Assembly (NCBI RefSeq): GCF_021401085.1
Contig: NZ_JACBFP010000002.1
Coordinates: 372,001-436,000 of the forward strand
Reading direction: 5' to 3'
Length of the DNA stretch: 64,000 nucleotides
Origin: Chryseobacterium sp. R2A-55
Lineage (GTDB): Bacteria > Bacteroidota > Bacteroidia > Flavobacteriales > Weeksellaceae
A program made the translations under genes and the position numbers. The notes beneath the pieces are model-generated. The model did no database searches. It was not told the DNA's origin and saw nothing but the letters and a program-made list of their open reading frames with translations. Below are positions 44,890 to 54,066 of the stretch, piece by piece. How positions within the stretch are numbered: position 1 is the first letter of the stretch; every line of letters begins with the position of its first letter.

Positions 44890-45819
44890 TTATTTCCAGA
44901 ATTGGAAACGATATTTTGTTTTTAGGATTTTAGGATTTTGGATGATTGCTGAAATAATTGCCGGAATTTTCGGCAGTCCTTTTTTCAAAGATAGTTCAAA
45001 TGATTTTCTCTTTAGGGAAATATGTTCAAGATATTCCTTCCTGATTTCCTTGCCTTGTGACCATTTGCAAACCGAATTCCACAGCAGTGACTGCCGCTGA
45101 TTATATACTTCAGAATACAGTTTGATTTTCGTAATTCGATTATCATCATGAACCCTGCGAATGGCTACCGGTTCCGAAATATTGCCCGATTTCAGAAGAC
45201 AGTGATAGGAGAGCTTAATGATGAAGTCAGAATCCTGATGAACACGGAGGTTTTCATTAAATTTCAAATGGTTTTTTCTGATGCTTTTGGTTCTGACAGT
45301 CAAACCGTTCAAATGAAAAAAAGTTCCGAAATCATTGTTGAGTCCCAACAGACCATAAAAAACATCTTTTCCTTCTGCCGGTTTTTTCACCGTGGTCAGT
45401 TCGGTATTTTTGAATTTTGCCTGAAACTCGGCTTTTCCTTTTTCAGTGAGAAATACGGTTCCGACGGCATTAAAAACGCCTTCGATTGTGGGGTCCTTAA
45501 AGATTTCCCGGTCAGTCTGAAAACGGTTCGGAAGATAGTGATCATCTGCATCCAGGAATGCGATGAACTCCTGTGTTGCGTTCTGCATTCCGAGATTTCT
45601 CGTTGCGCCGGCTCCGTGATTTCCTTGGTCCGGATGCCGGAAAAGTTTAATTTTTGGAAATTCATTCTGCAAAGTTTTACACAATGCTAAAGAATGATCG
45701 GTAGAAGCGTCTTCAATCAACAGAATTTCTTTCACTTCTTCCAGATTCACGGCAGATTCTACTGCTTTCTTTAAAAAAGCGGAAGCGTTGTAAACCGGAA
45801 TGATTACGGAAATGTTCAA
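44890..45819 (-). CDS. Glycosyltransferase, GT2 family (second of a tandem pair)
   Basis: A 309-residue GT-A transferase: LNISVIIPVYNASAFLKKAVESAV, LIEDASTDHSLALC, FIAFLDADDHYLPNRF. It resembles the adjacent 43899-44843 protein along its whole length. The start is uncertain. A TTG at 45819 aligns with the paralogue's MQISVIIPVYN and leaves a 14-base gap to asnB; the only ATG (45891) would add 24 residues and overlap asnB by 58 bases. I prefer the TTG. Confidence 0.85.
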   Translation of the reverse strand: MNISVIIPVYNASAFLKKAVESAVNLEEVKEILLIEDASTDHSLALCKTLQNEFPKIKLFRHPDQGNHGAGATRNLGMQNATQEFIAFLDADDHYLPNRFQTDREIFKDPTIEGVFNAVGTVFLTEKGKAEFQAKFKNTELTTVKKPAEGKDVFYGLLGLNNDFGTFFHLNGLTVRTKSIRKNHLKFNENLRVHQDSDFIIKLSYHCLLKSGNISEPVAIRRVHDDNRITKIKLYSEVYNQRQSLLWNSVCKWSQGKEIRKEYLEHISLKRKSFELSLKKGLPKIPAIISAIIQNPKILKTKYRFQFWK

Positions 45820-45833
45820 GGTGGAATTCGGGT

Positions 45834-47633
45834 TTAGGAGTTTGGTGGCTGATTGTTTTCTGCCCAAATCGCCAGTTGGAGCAGATTCCAATGCTGTTTT
45901 CCTTTGTTCAGAAACTTTTGCGCCGCCTCAAAATTAATCAATTCAAAAATTGCTGAAGTCTTGTTTTTCAATAAATCATCCGACAGATCCATCAATCCTT
46001 TTTCTGCAAACCAATTTTCAACGGAAGATCCAAATCCCTGTTTGTGACGGTTTCTTATGGTTTCTGTCCAGTAATTCCCCATCGCTTCACGCAGGATCAT
46101 CTTATCCTTTTCGGCATCGAGTTTGAGGTTTTCCGGAAGCTGGATGCAGAATTCTGCGAAATCCTGGTCTAAGAAAGGCGTTCTTACTTCCAACGAATTG
46201 GCCATTGCCATCCGGTCAGATTTCACCAGCATATTTCCGGGAACGTATTTCTCCAGATCAGTCCGCATGATGTCGTTCAAGGAATCCGGATTTGCCTTAA
46301 AACTATAGCTTTGATGGTATTTTAAGTTGATTCCCAGTTCGGAAATTTGGCTCGGGTTAAAAAAAATCCGCACGCTGTTTTGATGGTAGTCTAAAATATT
46401 TTTGTGGGCAATATTTTCTTTAGTCAGAAAAGAGGTTTCACGAAATTTCCCAAACTGCTTCAGTCCGAATTTCACCAAAGGATGATGATAACTGAAATGC
46501 TTTCTTAAAAGGTTTTCTATGCGGTAGAAACTGTATCCGCCAAAAAGTTCGTCGCCCGCATCGCCTGCCAAAACCACTTTCAGGTGTCTTGAAGCTGCTT
46601 CGCAGATTTTGAACTGAGGAATAAAGCTCATGTCTGCAAACGGTTCATCAAAATAGGGAGCAATTTTAAGCAAATCCATCGCGATATTTCCTCGGTTTTC
46701 CTGGATTTCAAAGTGATTGGTTTGGTATTTCCGGGCAATTTCTTCTGCAAATTCCAGTTCGCTGTGTTCACCGGAATACCCGAAACTGATGGTGGTTTGT
46801 TTATTCTTAAATTCATTCACCATCGCTACAATGGTGGAGGAATCCAAACCGCCGCTTAAAAAACTGCCCACTTCCACATCCGCTATTATTTGCTTCTGGA
46901 TGGCTTTTTTCAGCAGCGCCGTAAATTCTTCTTTCGCTTCTGAAAGAGAAATGTTCAAGTCATTTTTTGGGATTTCATAATATCTTTCGGTCGAAATTTT
47001 TCCATTAGAATATACTAGAAAATGAGCAGGAGGAAGCGTGAAAATGTTGGAATAAATGCTTTGAAAAGCACTCACATAACCATATTGCAGAAAGTGATAA
47101 AGCGCTTCGTGATTGATTTTCGGTTCTACCAAACCGGATGCTAAAATTCCTTTGATTTCTGAGGCGAATATAAATTCCCCGTTTCTTCCGGTTGCATAAT
47201 ACAATGGTTTTTCGCCAAACCGGTCTCTTGCACAAAAAAGTTCCTGTTTTTCATCATCCCAAATGGCGAAGGCAAACATTCCCGGAAGTTCGTGCAGCAA
47301 TTTCTTGCCAGATTTTTGATGCATCGCCAGAATCACTTCGGTATCCGAGCTTCCGCGATAGTGATAATCGCCGTATTTTTTCTTTAAATCCTGATAACCA
47401 TAGATTTCGCCGTTCAGAACGATACATGCTTTTTTAGTTTGCGAAAACATGGGCTGTTTACCGGTTTCCGACAAATCGATAATTGAAAGTCTCCGATGAC
47501 CGAGTGCCGCATTTTCAAAAAATTCATGGTGCCCGGAATCCGGACCGCGGTGAATCATTGCGTTGGTCATTTTCTGGATTTGTTCAGAATATTTTTTAGC
47601 GTTGGGTGATATAATTCCTGCGATTCCGCACAT
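45834..47633 (-). CDS. asnB: Asparagine synthase (glutamine-hydrolysing), AsnB type
   Basis: A 599-residue two-domain enzyme. The N-terminal glutaminase starts MCGIAGIISP with catalytic Cys2, followed by HRGPDSG and LNGEIYGY. The synthase domain has the ATP-pyrophosphatase loop LSGGLDSSTIVA (260-270) and LAGDAGDELFGGYSFYR. It sits between glycosyltransferase genes. AsnB-like enzymes in such loci often amidate sugar acids; with UDP-glucose dehydrogenase encoded at the far end of the same operon, making a glucuronamide-type residue is possible. Ordinary asparagine synthesis remains the alternative. Confidence 0.9.
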   Translation of the reverse strand: MCGIAGIISPNAKKYSEQIQKMTNAMIHRGPDSGHHEFFENAALGHRRLSIIDLSETGKQPMFSQTKKACIVLNGEIYGYQDLKKKYGDYHYRGSSDTEVILAMHQKSGKKLLHELPGMFAFAIWDDEKQELFCARDRFGEKPLYYATGRNGEFIFASEIKGILASGLVEPKINHEALYHFLQYGYVSAFQSIYSNIFTLPPAHFLVYSNGKISTERYYEIPKNDLNISLSEAKEEFTALLKKAIQKQIIADVEVGSFLSGGLDSSTIVAMVNEFKNKQTTISFGYSGEHSELEFAEEIARKYQTNHFEIQENRGNIAMDLLKIAPYFDEPFADMSFIPQFKICEAASRHLKVVLAGDAGDELFGGYSFYRIENLLRKHFSYHHPLVKFGLKQFGKFRETSFLTKENIAHKNILDYHQNSVRIFFNPSQISELGINLKYHQSYSFKANPDSLNDIMRTDLEKYVPGNMLVKSDRMAMANSLEVRTPFLDQDFAEFCIQLPENLKLDAEKDKMILREAMGNYWTETIRNRHKQGFGSSVENWFAEKGLMDLSDDLLKNKTSAIFELINFEAAQKFLNKGKQHWNLLQLAIWAENNQPPNS

Positions 47634-47687
47634 GGTTTAATTATTTGTAATGTTGGGATTACTGTAATGCAAAATACGTTTTAAAAA

Positions 47688-48653
47688 TCAATGCCTGATG
47701 AAAATTTCTTTAAACCGCTCCATCACCGGTTCCGGCAAAAATTTGCCGTACAATTCTCGGGCAGAAAGATTCAGCTCGCTCTCCAAAAGAATGTTTTTCA
47801 ACTCCTTTTTGTTGCGGTAATAATAGGCCTGATTTCCCAACTGCTTGAGGTGCGCTTTCTCGGGCGAATCGGCGAAAGTGATGACCGGTTTTCCCTTTAA
47901 TGCAAATTCTGCGACGGTAATTCCGAAAGTTTCGCCCCGTTCGCGCGCATGCAATAAGGCATTGCAGGTATTGATGAATTTCAGTTTGTATAAAACGTCG
48001 TTGCTCGGCGGCAGAAAAACGATATTTTTCAACTCGCTTTTCCACCAACTTTTCCTGATGAATGAATCCACTCCCATGAAGATAAAGTAATAATCCCGGT
48101 ATTTTCTGGCAATTTCCTCCGCCGTTTTCTGAACAAATGGAATGTTGAAACTTTGCGCGCCGCCGAAATAACCAAATACTTTTGCATGTTTGGGAATGTT
48201 TAATTCATTTCTCAAATCTTCATCGGTATCTGCCGAAAAATTCACCATGTGGGGAACAAACGGATATTTTCCGCCGGTCATTTCCTGGGCAAGCCATTCC
48301 GAAACATAGGCGTAAACATCTCCATGCGGCTCGAAATGTTTGAATACCGCATGAACTGCGGTTTTACATTCTTTGGAAATAATCCCGTCATTGTCGCCAT
48401 TTTTTATGGCATATAAAAGTTCGACATTATTTTTTCTGACATAATCATCTACTTCTGAAAAATCTTCATAGCCGAAAACCTCAAAACGGTTCTTGAATTT
48501 TTCGATTCCCAGCGGATGATTGGTTTTGCAGTTTTTGTCAAAAGCGATCACAGATTCGTTCCCCAGAAATTTCTCATTGAAATCAGCATAATCGAACAAC
48601 GCGGTGGAAGTTCCGCGGTAATTCAGTTCGTTTTCATGGAAAAGGATTTTCAT
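47688..48653 (-). CDS. Glycosyltransferase, GT-B fold (GT4-like)
   Basis: A 321-residue protein. MKILFHENELNYRGTSTALFDYADF is the N-terminal domain start. The C-terminal nucleotide-sugar domain shows KVFGYFGGAQSFNI, NIVFLPPSNDVLYKLKFINTCNALLHARERGETFGITVAEFALKGKPVITF with the E-x7-E spacing (ETFGITVAE). It lacks the usual RxxxKG element, so it is divergent. It overlaps the preceding GT gene by 4 bases. Confidence 0.8.
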   Translation of the reverse strand: MKILFHENELNYRGTSTALFDYADFNEKFLGNESVIAFDKNCKTNHPLGIEKFKNRFEVFGYEDFSEVDDYVRKNNVELLYAIKNGDNDGIISKECKTAVHAVFKHFEPHGDVYAYVSEWLAQEMTGGKYPFVPHMVNFSADTDEDLRNELNIPKHAKVFGYFGGAQSFNIPFVQKTAEEIARKYRDYYFIFMGVDSFIRKSWWKSELKNIVFLPPSNDVLYKLKFINTCNALLHARERGETFGITVAEFALKGKPVITFADSPEKAHLKQLGNQAYYYRNKKELKNILLESELNLSARELYGKFLPEPVMERFKEIFIRH

Positions 48654-49447
48654 GGAAAAAGTTTTTTGAATCCGGTTTTTATTTTTTTTGTAATCTTTGA
48701 TAAAGTGGAGGTTTTGGGATGTTTTCCCAAATCATGGTGCATAAACAAACCTTCTCCCTGCGCAATTTTAAATGGTTGCTTTACCCACCACTCGGCGATG
48801 TCTCTTTCAAAATGTTCTGATGAAACAGCAATTTCGGCGATGTTCTTGTGGTAAAAATCTTTTTTCAGAAGAAACGGATTGTTGGTCCAGTTTGCCCATC
48901 TTGCGGTGGTGGTGAAATAATCGCCCTGTTTTTGAATTTTGTCCGGAAAGCTTTCCGCCGGATCCAGCCAATAAAGGGATTCCAGCAAATGGGGAGCCTT
49001 TACCTGGTGCCAATCATCAAAATAATCGAGTTCGTTTCCTTTGTGCCGAAGCGAATGAACGGGGAATCCCGGGTTTTTTCTGCTTCGGTAGCGAACAATG
49101 TCGAATCCGTTTTCTAAAAGTTCAATACCGGAATGTAATCTGGACTTGAGGATTTCTTTCTTTTCAATCAATTCCCAATCATGTTCCAGAAAGAGAACGA
49201 TTTCATATTTCGCGTTTTCGATGAGTTGGGTGATGCCTTTTCCGATGCCGATGTTTTCATGCAACTCCAAAAATTTCAGCCCGTATTGTTTGGCGATGGA
49301 TGCGTCATTTTCAGAAATTTCTTGAAAAAGTACTGTAATATCATCCGAAAAATCCAACAGACCATTTCTTTGGTAGGAATCCAAAGTATTCCGGAGCGTT
49401 TTTTCGCTTTTCCAGGAAAGAATGCAAATGCTTATTGGTCTGTTCAT
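48650..49447 (-). CDS. Divergent GT2-type glycosyltransferase
   Basis: A 265-residue protein with a GT-A start (PISICILSWKSEKTLRNTLDSY) and VLFLEHDWELIEKKE where the DxD motif normally stands, so the metal-binding motif is altered to EHDWE. The aromatic C-terminal half includes RWANWTNNPFLLKKDFY and ERDIAEWWVKQPF. It probably transfers a sugar in this operon, but the altered motif leaves activity uncertain. It overlaps the next gene by 4 bases and follows the GT2 gene at 49459 by 11 bases. Confidence 0.75.
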   Translation of the reverse strand: MNRPISICILSWKSEKTLRNTLDSYQRNGLLDFSDDITVLFQEISENDASIAKQYGLKFLELHENIGIGKGITQLIENAKYEIVLFLEHDWELIEKKEILKSRLHSGIELLENGFDIVRYRSRKNPGFPVHSLRHKGNELDYFDDWHQVKAPHLLESLYWLDPAESFPDKIQKQGDYFTTTARWANWTNNPFLLKKDFYHKNIAEIAVSSEHFERDIAEWWVKQPFKIAQGEGLFMHHDLGKHPKTSTLSKITKKIKTGFKKLFP

Positions 49448-49458
49448 ATTGAAGCGGA

Positions 49459-50388
49459 TTAACTGAAAAAATTTTTAAACTGATAATAGAGGAATTTGGC
49501 TTTAGCTTTCCTGCTCCTTTCCGATTTTATGTTTTTGCGGAAAAAGCCCCTGAATTTTAAGATTAATTTCCAGTTCCCGGTATTTTTTAATTCGTGGTAG
49601 AGAATTGATTGGTGACCTTCGATGTATGCTGCGAGTTGCTGCGGATTTTCGCGGGCTTCAATCATGCTTTCAATGCACTGCCAAGACTTGAGCCTTGCTT
49701 CCATATTTCCGCTTATTTGTTTTTGCATCGCTTTTTCTGTGGAGTCTTTTCGAACGATGGTGCCGATTGTATCTGTATATTTAATTGAGGTGCAGTAATT
49801 GAGGAAGCGAAAAGAAAATTCGCCGTCTTGATTGTTTCTTAAGTTTTCGTTCCATAATCCTGTTAAATACACAATTTCCCGCTTGAGCAAGTAACTTGGC
49901 GGCGGAGTGAACTCGCCCAGTTCACCCATTTTGTTCAAAAGATCAATGCCATTTTTTGGAGCTGCTTTTACCAGGCGATTCCGCTCCGGAAAATGGGTGT
50001 TTGCGGAATCAAAATACATCCAGCTGCTTACAATGAGGTCGGGATTTTCCTGGGAAAGCAATTGTGTTTCCTTTTGCAAAAGGTCTTTCGCAATGAGGTC
50101 GTCACTATCCAACCATTTTATATATTTTCCGTTTGATTTTAGAAAACCGAAATTTCGGGCTCCATTTCCGCCCGTTTTCCGATCGGCTGGTCTTTGAAAA
50201 AACTTGAACCGGGCATCTTTTTGGGTATATTGGTCTGCAATTTCGGGGGTGTGGTCAGAACTTCCATCATCCACGATGATGCATTCCCAGGTTTCATAGG
50301 ATTGGTTCAAGACAGAATCCAAGGTTTCGGGGAGCAGATCTGCCCGATTGTAAGTGGGAATGATGATGGAAATTAAAACAGGCTCCAT
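49459..50388 (-). CDS. Glycosyltransferase, GT2 family
   Basis: A 309-residue GT-A transferase: LISIIIPTYNRADLLPETLDSVLNQSYETWECIIVDDGSSDHT, then YIKWLDSDDLIAKDLL with the DxD-type metal site, and NQDGEFSFRFLNY on the acceptor side. The C-terminus is basic (KSERSRKAKAKFL), probably contacting the membrane. It lies 5 bases after the methyltransferase-like gene. Confidence 0.9.
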   Translation of the reverse strand: MEPVLISIIIPTYNRADLLPETLDSVLNQSYETWECIIVDDGSSDHTPEIADQYTQKDARFKFFQRPADRKTGGNGARNFGFLKSNGKYIKWLDSDDLIAKDLLQKETQLLSQENPDLIVSSWMYFDSANTHFPERNRLVKAAPKNGIDLLNKMGELGEFTPPPSYLLKREIVYLTGLWNENLRNNQDGEFSFRFLNYCTSIKYTDTIGTIVRKDSTEKAMQKQISGNMEARLKSWQCIESMIEARENPQQLAAYIEGHQSILYHELKNTGNWKLILKFRGFFRKNIKSERSRKAKAKFLYYQFKNFFS

Positions 50389-50393
50389 AGGTG

Positions 50394-51134
50394 CTACAAT
50401 GTGGTAAAGTATTTATTGTGTTCGCTCACCACCACGGCTACGGATTTTTCTCCGCGGTATATTCCGGTTTCGGAAGCGATTCCTTTTTCCTTCAGTAGGT
50501 TTTCAATATCCGCTAAGGTGTCTTTTTCTCCTGACCGGTGGTAATCATCCAGAATCACTATAAAATCATCACCTTTTTCCAAATGGGTCAACAAACCTAC
50601 GATGTCGTATCGGGAATATCTCTCGCTGCCAAAAGGACCGTCAACAACGTATAGATCATATTTTTCGGTTATAGTATTTTCTATATTCTGATAAGAATTA
50701 ACATTAAATCCTTTTACATTTTTGGTGATTAACGGACAGATTACGATTTGACTTTCGGCGGAGAAACTGAATGATTTTTCAAAGTTTTTTTGCCAATTTT
50801 CATCGTGTTCCACAATGGTGTGAACATTTTCGTGAATATCGTTCTTTATAAAAGTCGAAATAAATTTTGACGATTCTCCCAATCCAAATTCGATGATTCT
50901 TTTCGGCTTTTTATCCGTCATAATTCGGAAAAGCACATAAAAAAATGTGTAATTTCCTGCAAAGCGGCCGATATTCAGCGGGAGTGATTCAATTTCACGG
51001 TTTCCTTTGATGCAGTCATGGTAAATATTTGCCCAAATGGTTTCGTATTGCAGATCCATTATTTTTTTTTGATGACGCTGGATGTCTTTGATTCTCAAAG
51101 TCAGATTAGTGGCGTAAGAAAAAATATTTTTCAT
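50394..51134 (-). CDS. Class I methyltransferase-like protein
   Basis: A 246-residue protein. RIIEFGLGESSKFISTFIK (near residue 80) looks like SAM motif I. YDLYVVDGPFGSERYSRYDIVGLL (near 155) and DFIVILDDYHRSGEKD (near 190) resemble methyltransferase motifs II and III with an aspartate-rich site. The family is not recognised with certainty; it could be a sugar O-methyltransferase. It lies between GT2 genes in the operon, with gaps of 5 and 38 bases. Confidence 0.65.
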   Translation of the reverse strand: MKNIFSYATNLTLRIKDIQRHQKKIMDLQYETIWANIYHDCIKGNREIESLPLNIGRFAGNYTFFYVLFRIMTDKKPKRIIEFGLGESSKFISTFIKNDIHENVHTIVEHDENWQKNFEKSFSFSAESQIVICPLITKNVKGFNVNSYQNIENTITEKYDLYVVDGPFGSERYSRYDIVGLLTHLEKGDDFIVILDDYHRSGEKDTLADIENLLKEKGIASETGIYRGEKSVAVVVSEHNKYFTTL

Positions 51135-51172
51135 CTAAAATTTGTTTTATCGGTGGCGTGCAATTCTTTTGA

Positions 51173-52123
51173 CTAAAGATTGAGAAACGGATGTTTTTCA
51201 TTCAAAATGAGGTTTCTTTTTTGGATGATCGCGGGAAACCGTTTCAAGAAAAACTGGTATAATTGGTAGTGATACCTGGATTCCTCCAATTTTCCCTTTA
51301 ACGCAAGTTTGATCATATTGCTGATAAATTCCTTTTTTTCTTGCCATAAATCGAAATCGTAAGCAGGGTCAAAATATCTGTTTTCTCTTTGCTTTCTTGC
51401 AGAAATTCTGGTTTCGGTGAGCATTTCTTTCTTGGTTTTGGGCTCGTTTTTATAGAATCCCTGCACCGCATCATGAACCACTTTGCTTTCCGCGGAAACT
51501 AATATTTTTAAGTTTCGAAAACGAACCCTGTTGACATATTCGAAGTCTTCACCGTAATGAAAAATATAGGGATTGAACCCTCCAATTTCAGCAATGGTCT
51601 TTCTCGGCAGCAACCAATGTGCTGCATTGACGAAATCAACTTCATAAAACGCCTGTACATTTCCTAAATAGAGATCTGAAATGATGCTGTTGTGAACGGT
51701 GTTTTTTCCGAGATACCGCTCAAAATGAAAATCCAGTTTCTGTTCACTTCCATCCAAATGCATCGGGCTCAAAATCCCAATCTCCTCTTTTCTCGGATGG
51801 TTGCTGTACACTTTTAAAAGTTTTTCAAAGGTGTCCTCAAAAATCCATGCATCCTGATTCATCAGGTAGAAAAATTCTGCGCCGGATTGGTATGCCTTCT
51901 CAATTCCCATATTATTGGCTTTCCCAAAACCTACATTTTCTACCGACTGCATGAATTCTATTTCTGGAAAATTGGTTTTGATGAACTCTTGAGTTCCATC
52001 TTCAGAGCCATTATCTACCACGATGCAGTTTAGGGGAACCGATGATTTCCTCAAACTTGAGAAACATCTTTCCGCCCATTTCATGGCGTTGTAGGTGACA
52101 ATGATGATGGAGACTTTTGGCAT
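51173..52123 (-). CDS. Glycosyltransferase, GT2 family (rhamnosyltransferase-like)
   Basis: A 316-residue GT-A transferase: VSIIIVTYNAMKWAERCFSSL, CIVVDNGSEDGTQEFI, NVGFGKANNMGIEKA, FFYLMNQDAWIFEDTFEKL, and IGGFNPYIFHYGEDFEYVNRVRF. The NVGFGKANN and NQD elements are typical of the WbbL-like rhamnosyl/galactosyl group. It lies 36 bases after the acyltransferase gene. Confidence 0.9.
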   Translation of the reverse strand: MPKVSIIIVTYNAMKWAERCFSSLRKSSVPLNCIVVDNGSEDGTQEFIKTNFPEIEFMQSVENVGFGKANNMGIEKAYQSGAEFFYLMNQDAWIFEDTFEKLLKVYSNHPRKEEIGILSPMHLDGSEQKLDFHFERYLGKNTVHNSIISDLYLGNVQAFYEVDFVNAAHWLLPRKTIAEIGGFNPYIFHYGEDFEYVNRVRFRNLKILVSAESKVVHDAVQGFYKNEPKTKKEMLTETRISARKQRENRYFDPAYDFDLWQEKKEFISNMIKLALKGKLEESRYHYQLYQFFLKRFPAIIQKRNLILNEKHPFLNL

Positions 52124-52159
52124 GGTGTTGTTTAATATGGTGATCTGAAGTTTTTGTAA

Positions 52160-52768
52160 TCAGTCATTTTCGATTCTCTTGATGATTTTTGCAGGAACTC
52201 CCGCAACAATACAATTGGGAGGAACATCTTTTGTAACCACTGCATTAGCGGCAATAATTGCGTTTTCACCAATGGTCACATTTGCCAGGATGACAGCACC
52301 TTCGCCAATCCAAACATGGTCTTTAATGATTACCGGTCCTTTTGATATAAGCGGTCTTTTGTTGGGCGCGGTTCTTAATGATTCTTTTGTGAATGCGCCA
52401 TGATCGTGATCTGAAATGTAGATTCGGCTGGCCAATAAGCAATGATCTCCAATTTCAATTCTGTTGATGCAGGCAATATGCACGTCATTATTCATGTTTA
52501 CATGGTCACCGATGATCACCTCCGGAGAGAAATTATCCTGGTTGTAATGGTCGATCGCTTCAAGCCTTAATCGGTTCAGGCACCAAAAATTATTGCCAAT
52601 ACTGATGTATTTTGAGCCAGAAATCCGATAATCGTTCCCTATGTTGAAATGGGATCCCACAGCTTTGAATGGGATTGATTTCTTATCGGCATAAATCTTC
52701 CTTTCCCTGTAATTTTCAAGGAGAAAGAAGAGTTTTTCTATTATTTTGTTTTTAACAAGGCTCCACAT
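52160..52768 (-). CDS. Hexapeptide (left-handed beta-helix) acyltransferase
   Basis: A 202-residue sugar acyltransferase. After about 40 basic N-terminal residues, the beta helix runs from FNIGNDYRISGSKYISIGNNFW to VWIGEGAVILANVTIGENAIIAANAVVTKDVPPNCIVAGVPAKIIKRI. The loop DHDHGAF carries the catalytic-type His. It probably acetylates a sugar nucleotide or a glycan unit. It lies 22 bases after the exporter ATPase gene. Confidence 0.87.
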   Translation of the reverse strand: MWSLVKNKIIEKLFFLLENYRERKIYADKKSIPFKAVGSHFNIGNDYRISGSKYISIGNNFWCLNRLRLEAIDHYNQDNFSPEVIIGDHVNMNNDVHIACINRIEIGDHCLLASRIYISDHDHGAFTKESLRTAPNKRPLISKGPVIIKDHVWIGEGAVILANVTIGENAIIAANAVVTKDVPPNCIVAGVPAKIIKRIEND

Positions 52769-52790
52769 AACGTTTATAGCTGAAAGTCGG

Positions 52791-54005
52791 TTATTTCCAT
52801 GCAGTTGGCATATACACTTTTCCTATATTGAAATTTTCCAGGTGTGCGAAATCCTCATTATTATTAATCACCGAAAACTCGCAGCATCTTTCCACCACAT
52901 CATATGGAGAACTTCCCGGGTTGTAGAGATAAATGCTAAGGAAATAATTTCCCTTTACAAGGGTATTTGCAGGAACTTCGAAAGTGAAGATATCGATGTC
53001 CTTAATGGTTCGTTCAGAGGAAAATAAAGGTTGCTCATCATGATCCATGATCCGCACTAAAATATAGGTATTGTCCATTTTTTTCAAGCGATTTTCAATT
53101 TTAAACCGGAAGCTGATTGCTTCGTTGCTATAGAATTCGGCATGGTTTCCAAGAATTTCGGCTTCTGTGACATAAATGTCCTTTTCTTTCTGAGCAAGAT
53201 ATTTTTGGTAGCCATCTGTTCGGAGTTGCTTGTATGCTGCACTTACCAGCTCGATGTTACCGGATTTCAAAAGCAATCCTTTGTCTAAAAGCATGCCGGA
53301 TTTGCAGAGATTTGTGACCGCCGCCATGTTATGGCTCACAAACAAAACCGTTCTTCCTTCGCCTTTGCTCACATCGCCCATTTTCCCCAAACATTTCTTC
53401 TGGAACTCCGCGTCTCCCACTGCCAGAACTTCATCCACAATCAATATTTCTGATTCCAAATGTGCCGCCACTGCAAACGCCAAACGCACATACATTCCCG
53501 AAGAATAGCGTTTCACCGGTGTATCGATATATCTTTCAACTCCCGAGAAATCCACTATTTCATCAAATTTTCTGGTGATTTCTTTTCTGGTCATTCCCAA
53601 AATGGCTCCGTTCAGAAACACATTTTCACGCCCAGTCATTTCCGGGTGAAAACCGGTTCCCACTTCTAAAAGAGATGCGATTCTTCCATTGGTATGGATT
53701 CTTCCGGTAGTGGGTTTGGTGACTTTGCTTAAAAGCTTTAGGAGCGTAGATTTGCCGGCTCCATTGCGGCCAATAATTCCCACAGCATCGCCTTGCTCAA
53801 TTTCGAAGTTGATATCGCGCAGTGACCAAACATAGTCTGAATTTCCTTTTGTGGTGCGGTCATTAGACTCGCCGATTTTAAGGTAGGGATCTTCCTTCCC
53901 ACGGAGTTGCGCCCATAATCGGTTCAGGTCATGCGAAAGCGTTCCGGTTCCTACTTGACCGAGACGGTATTGTTTTGATATGTTTTCCGCTTTTAAAGCC
54001 AGCAT
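52791..54005 (-). CDS. wzt: Polysaccharide ABC exporter, ATP-binding subunit with C-terminal glycan-binding domain (Wzt)
   Basis: A 404-residue ATPase. Walker A is GRNGAGKST (79-87), the signature loop YSSGMYVRLAFA (near 167), and Walker B ILIVDEVLAVGD (near 187) with the switch His in FVSHNM. Residues about 260-404 are a beta-rich C-terminal domain like Wzt-C, which in O-antigen exporters recognises the finished non-reducing end. Residues about 20-58 are an insert (KEDPYLKIGESNDRTTKG). With the Wzm permease it should move lipid-linked glycan across the inner membrane. Confidence 0.92.
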   Translation of the reverse strand: MLALKAENISKQYRLGQVGTGTLSHDLNRLWAQLRGKEDPYLKIGESNDRTTKGNSDYVWSLRDINFEIEQGDAVGIIGRNGAGKSTLLKLLSKVTKPTTGRIHTNGRIASLLEVGTGFHPEMTGRENVFLNGAILGMTRKEITRKFDEIVDFSGVERYIDTPVKRYSSGMYVRLAFAVAAHLESEILIVDEVLAVGDAEFQKKCLGKMGDVSKGEGRTVLFVSHNMAAVTNLCKSGMLLDKGLLLKSGNIELVSAAYKQLRTDGYQKYLAQKEKDIYVTEAEILGNHAEFYSNEAISFRFKIENRLKKMDNTYILVRIMDHDEQPLFSSERTIKDIDIFTFEVPANTLVKGNYFLSIYLYNPGSSPYDVVERCCEFSVINNNEDFAHLENFNIGKVYMPTAWK

Positions 54006-54066
54006 TTTATTTTGAAATTCTACTTTGCAGATTAATCATTTCTTATTACCCAGTGCTCAGCGACAA

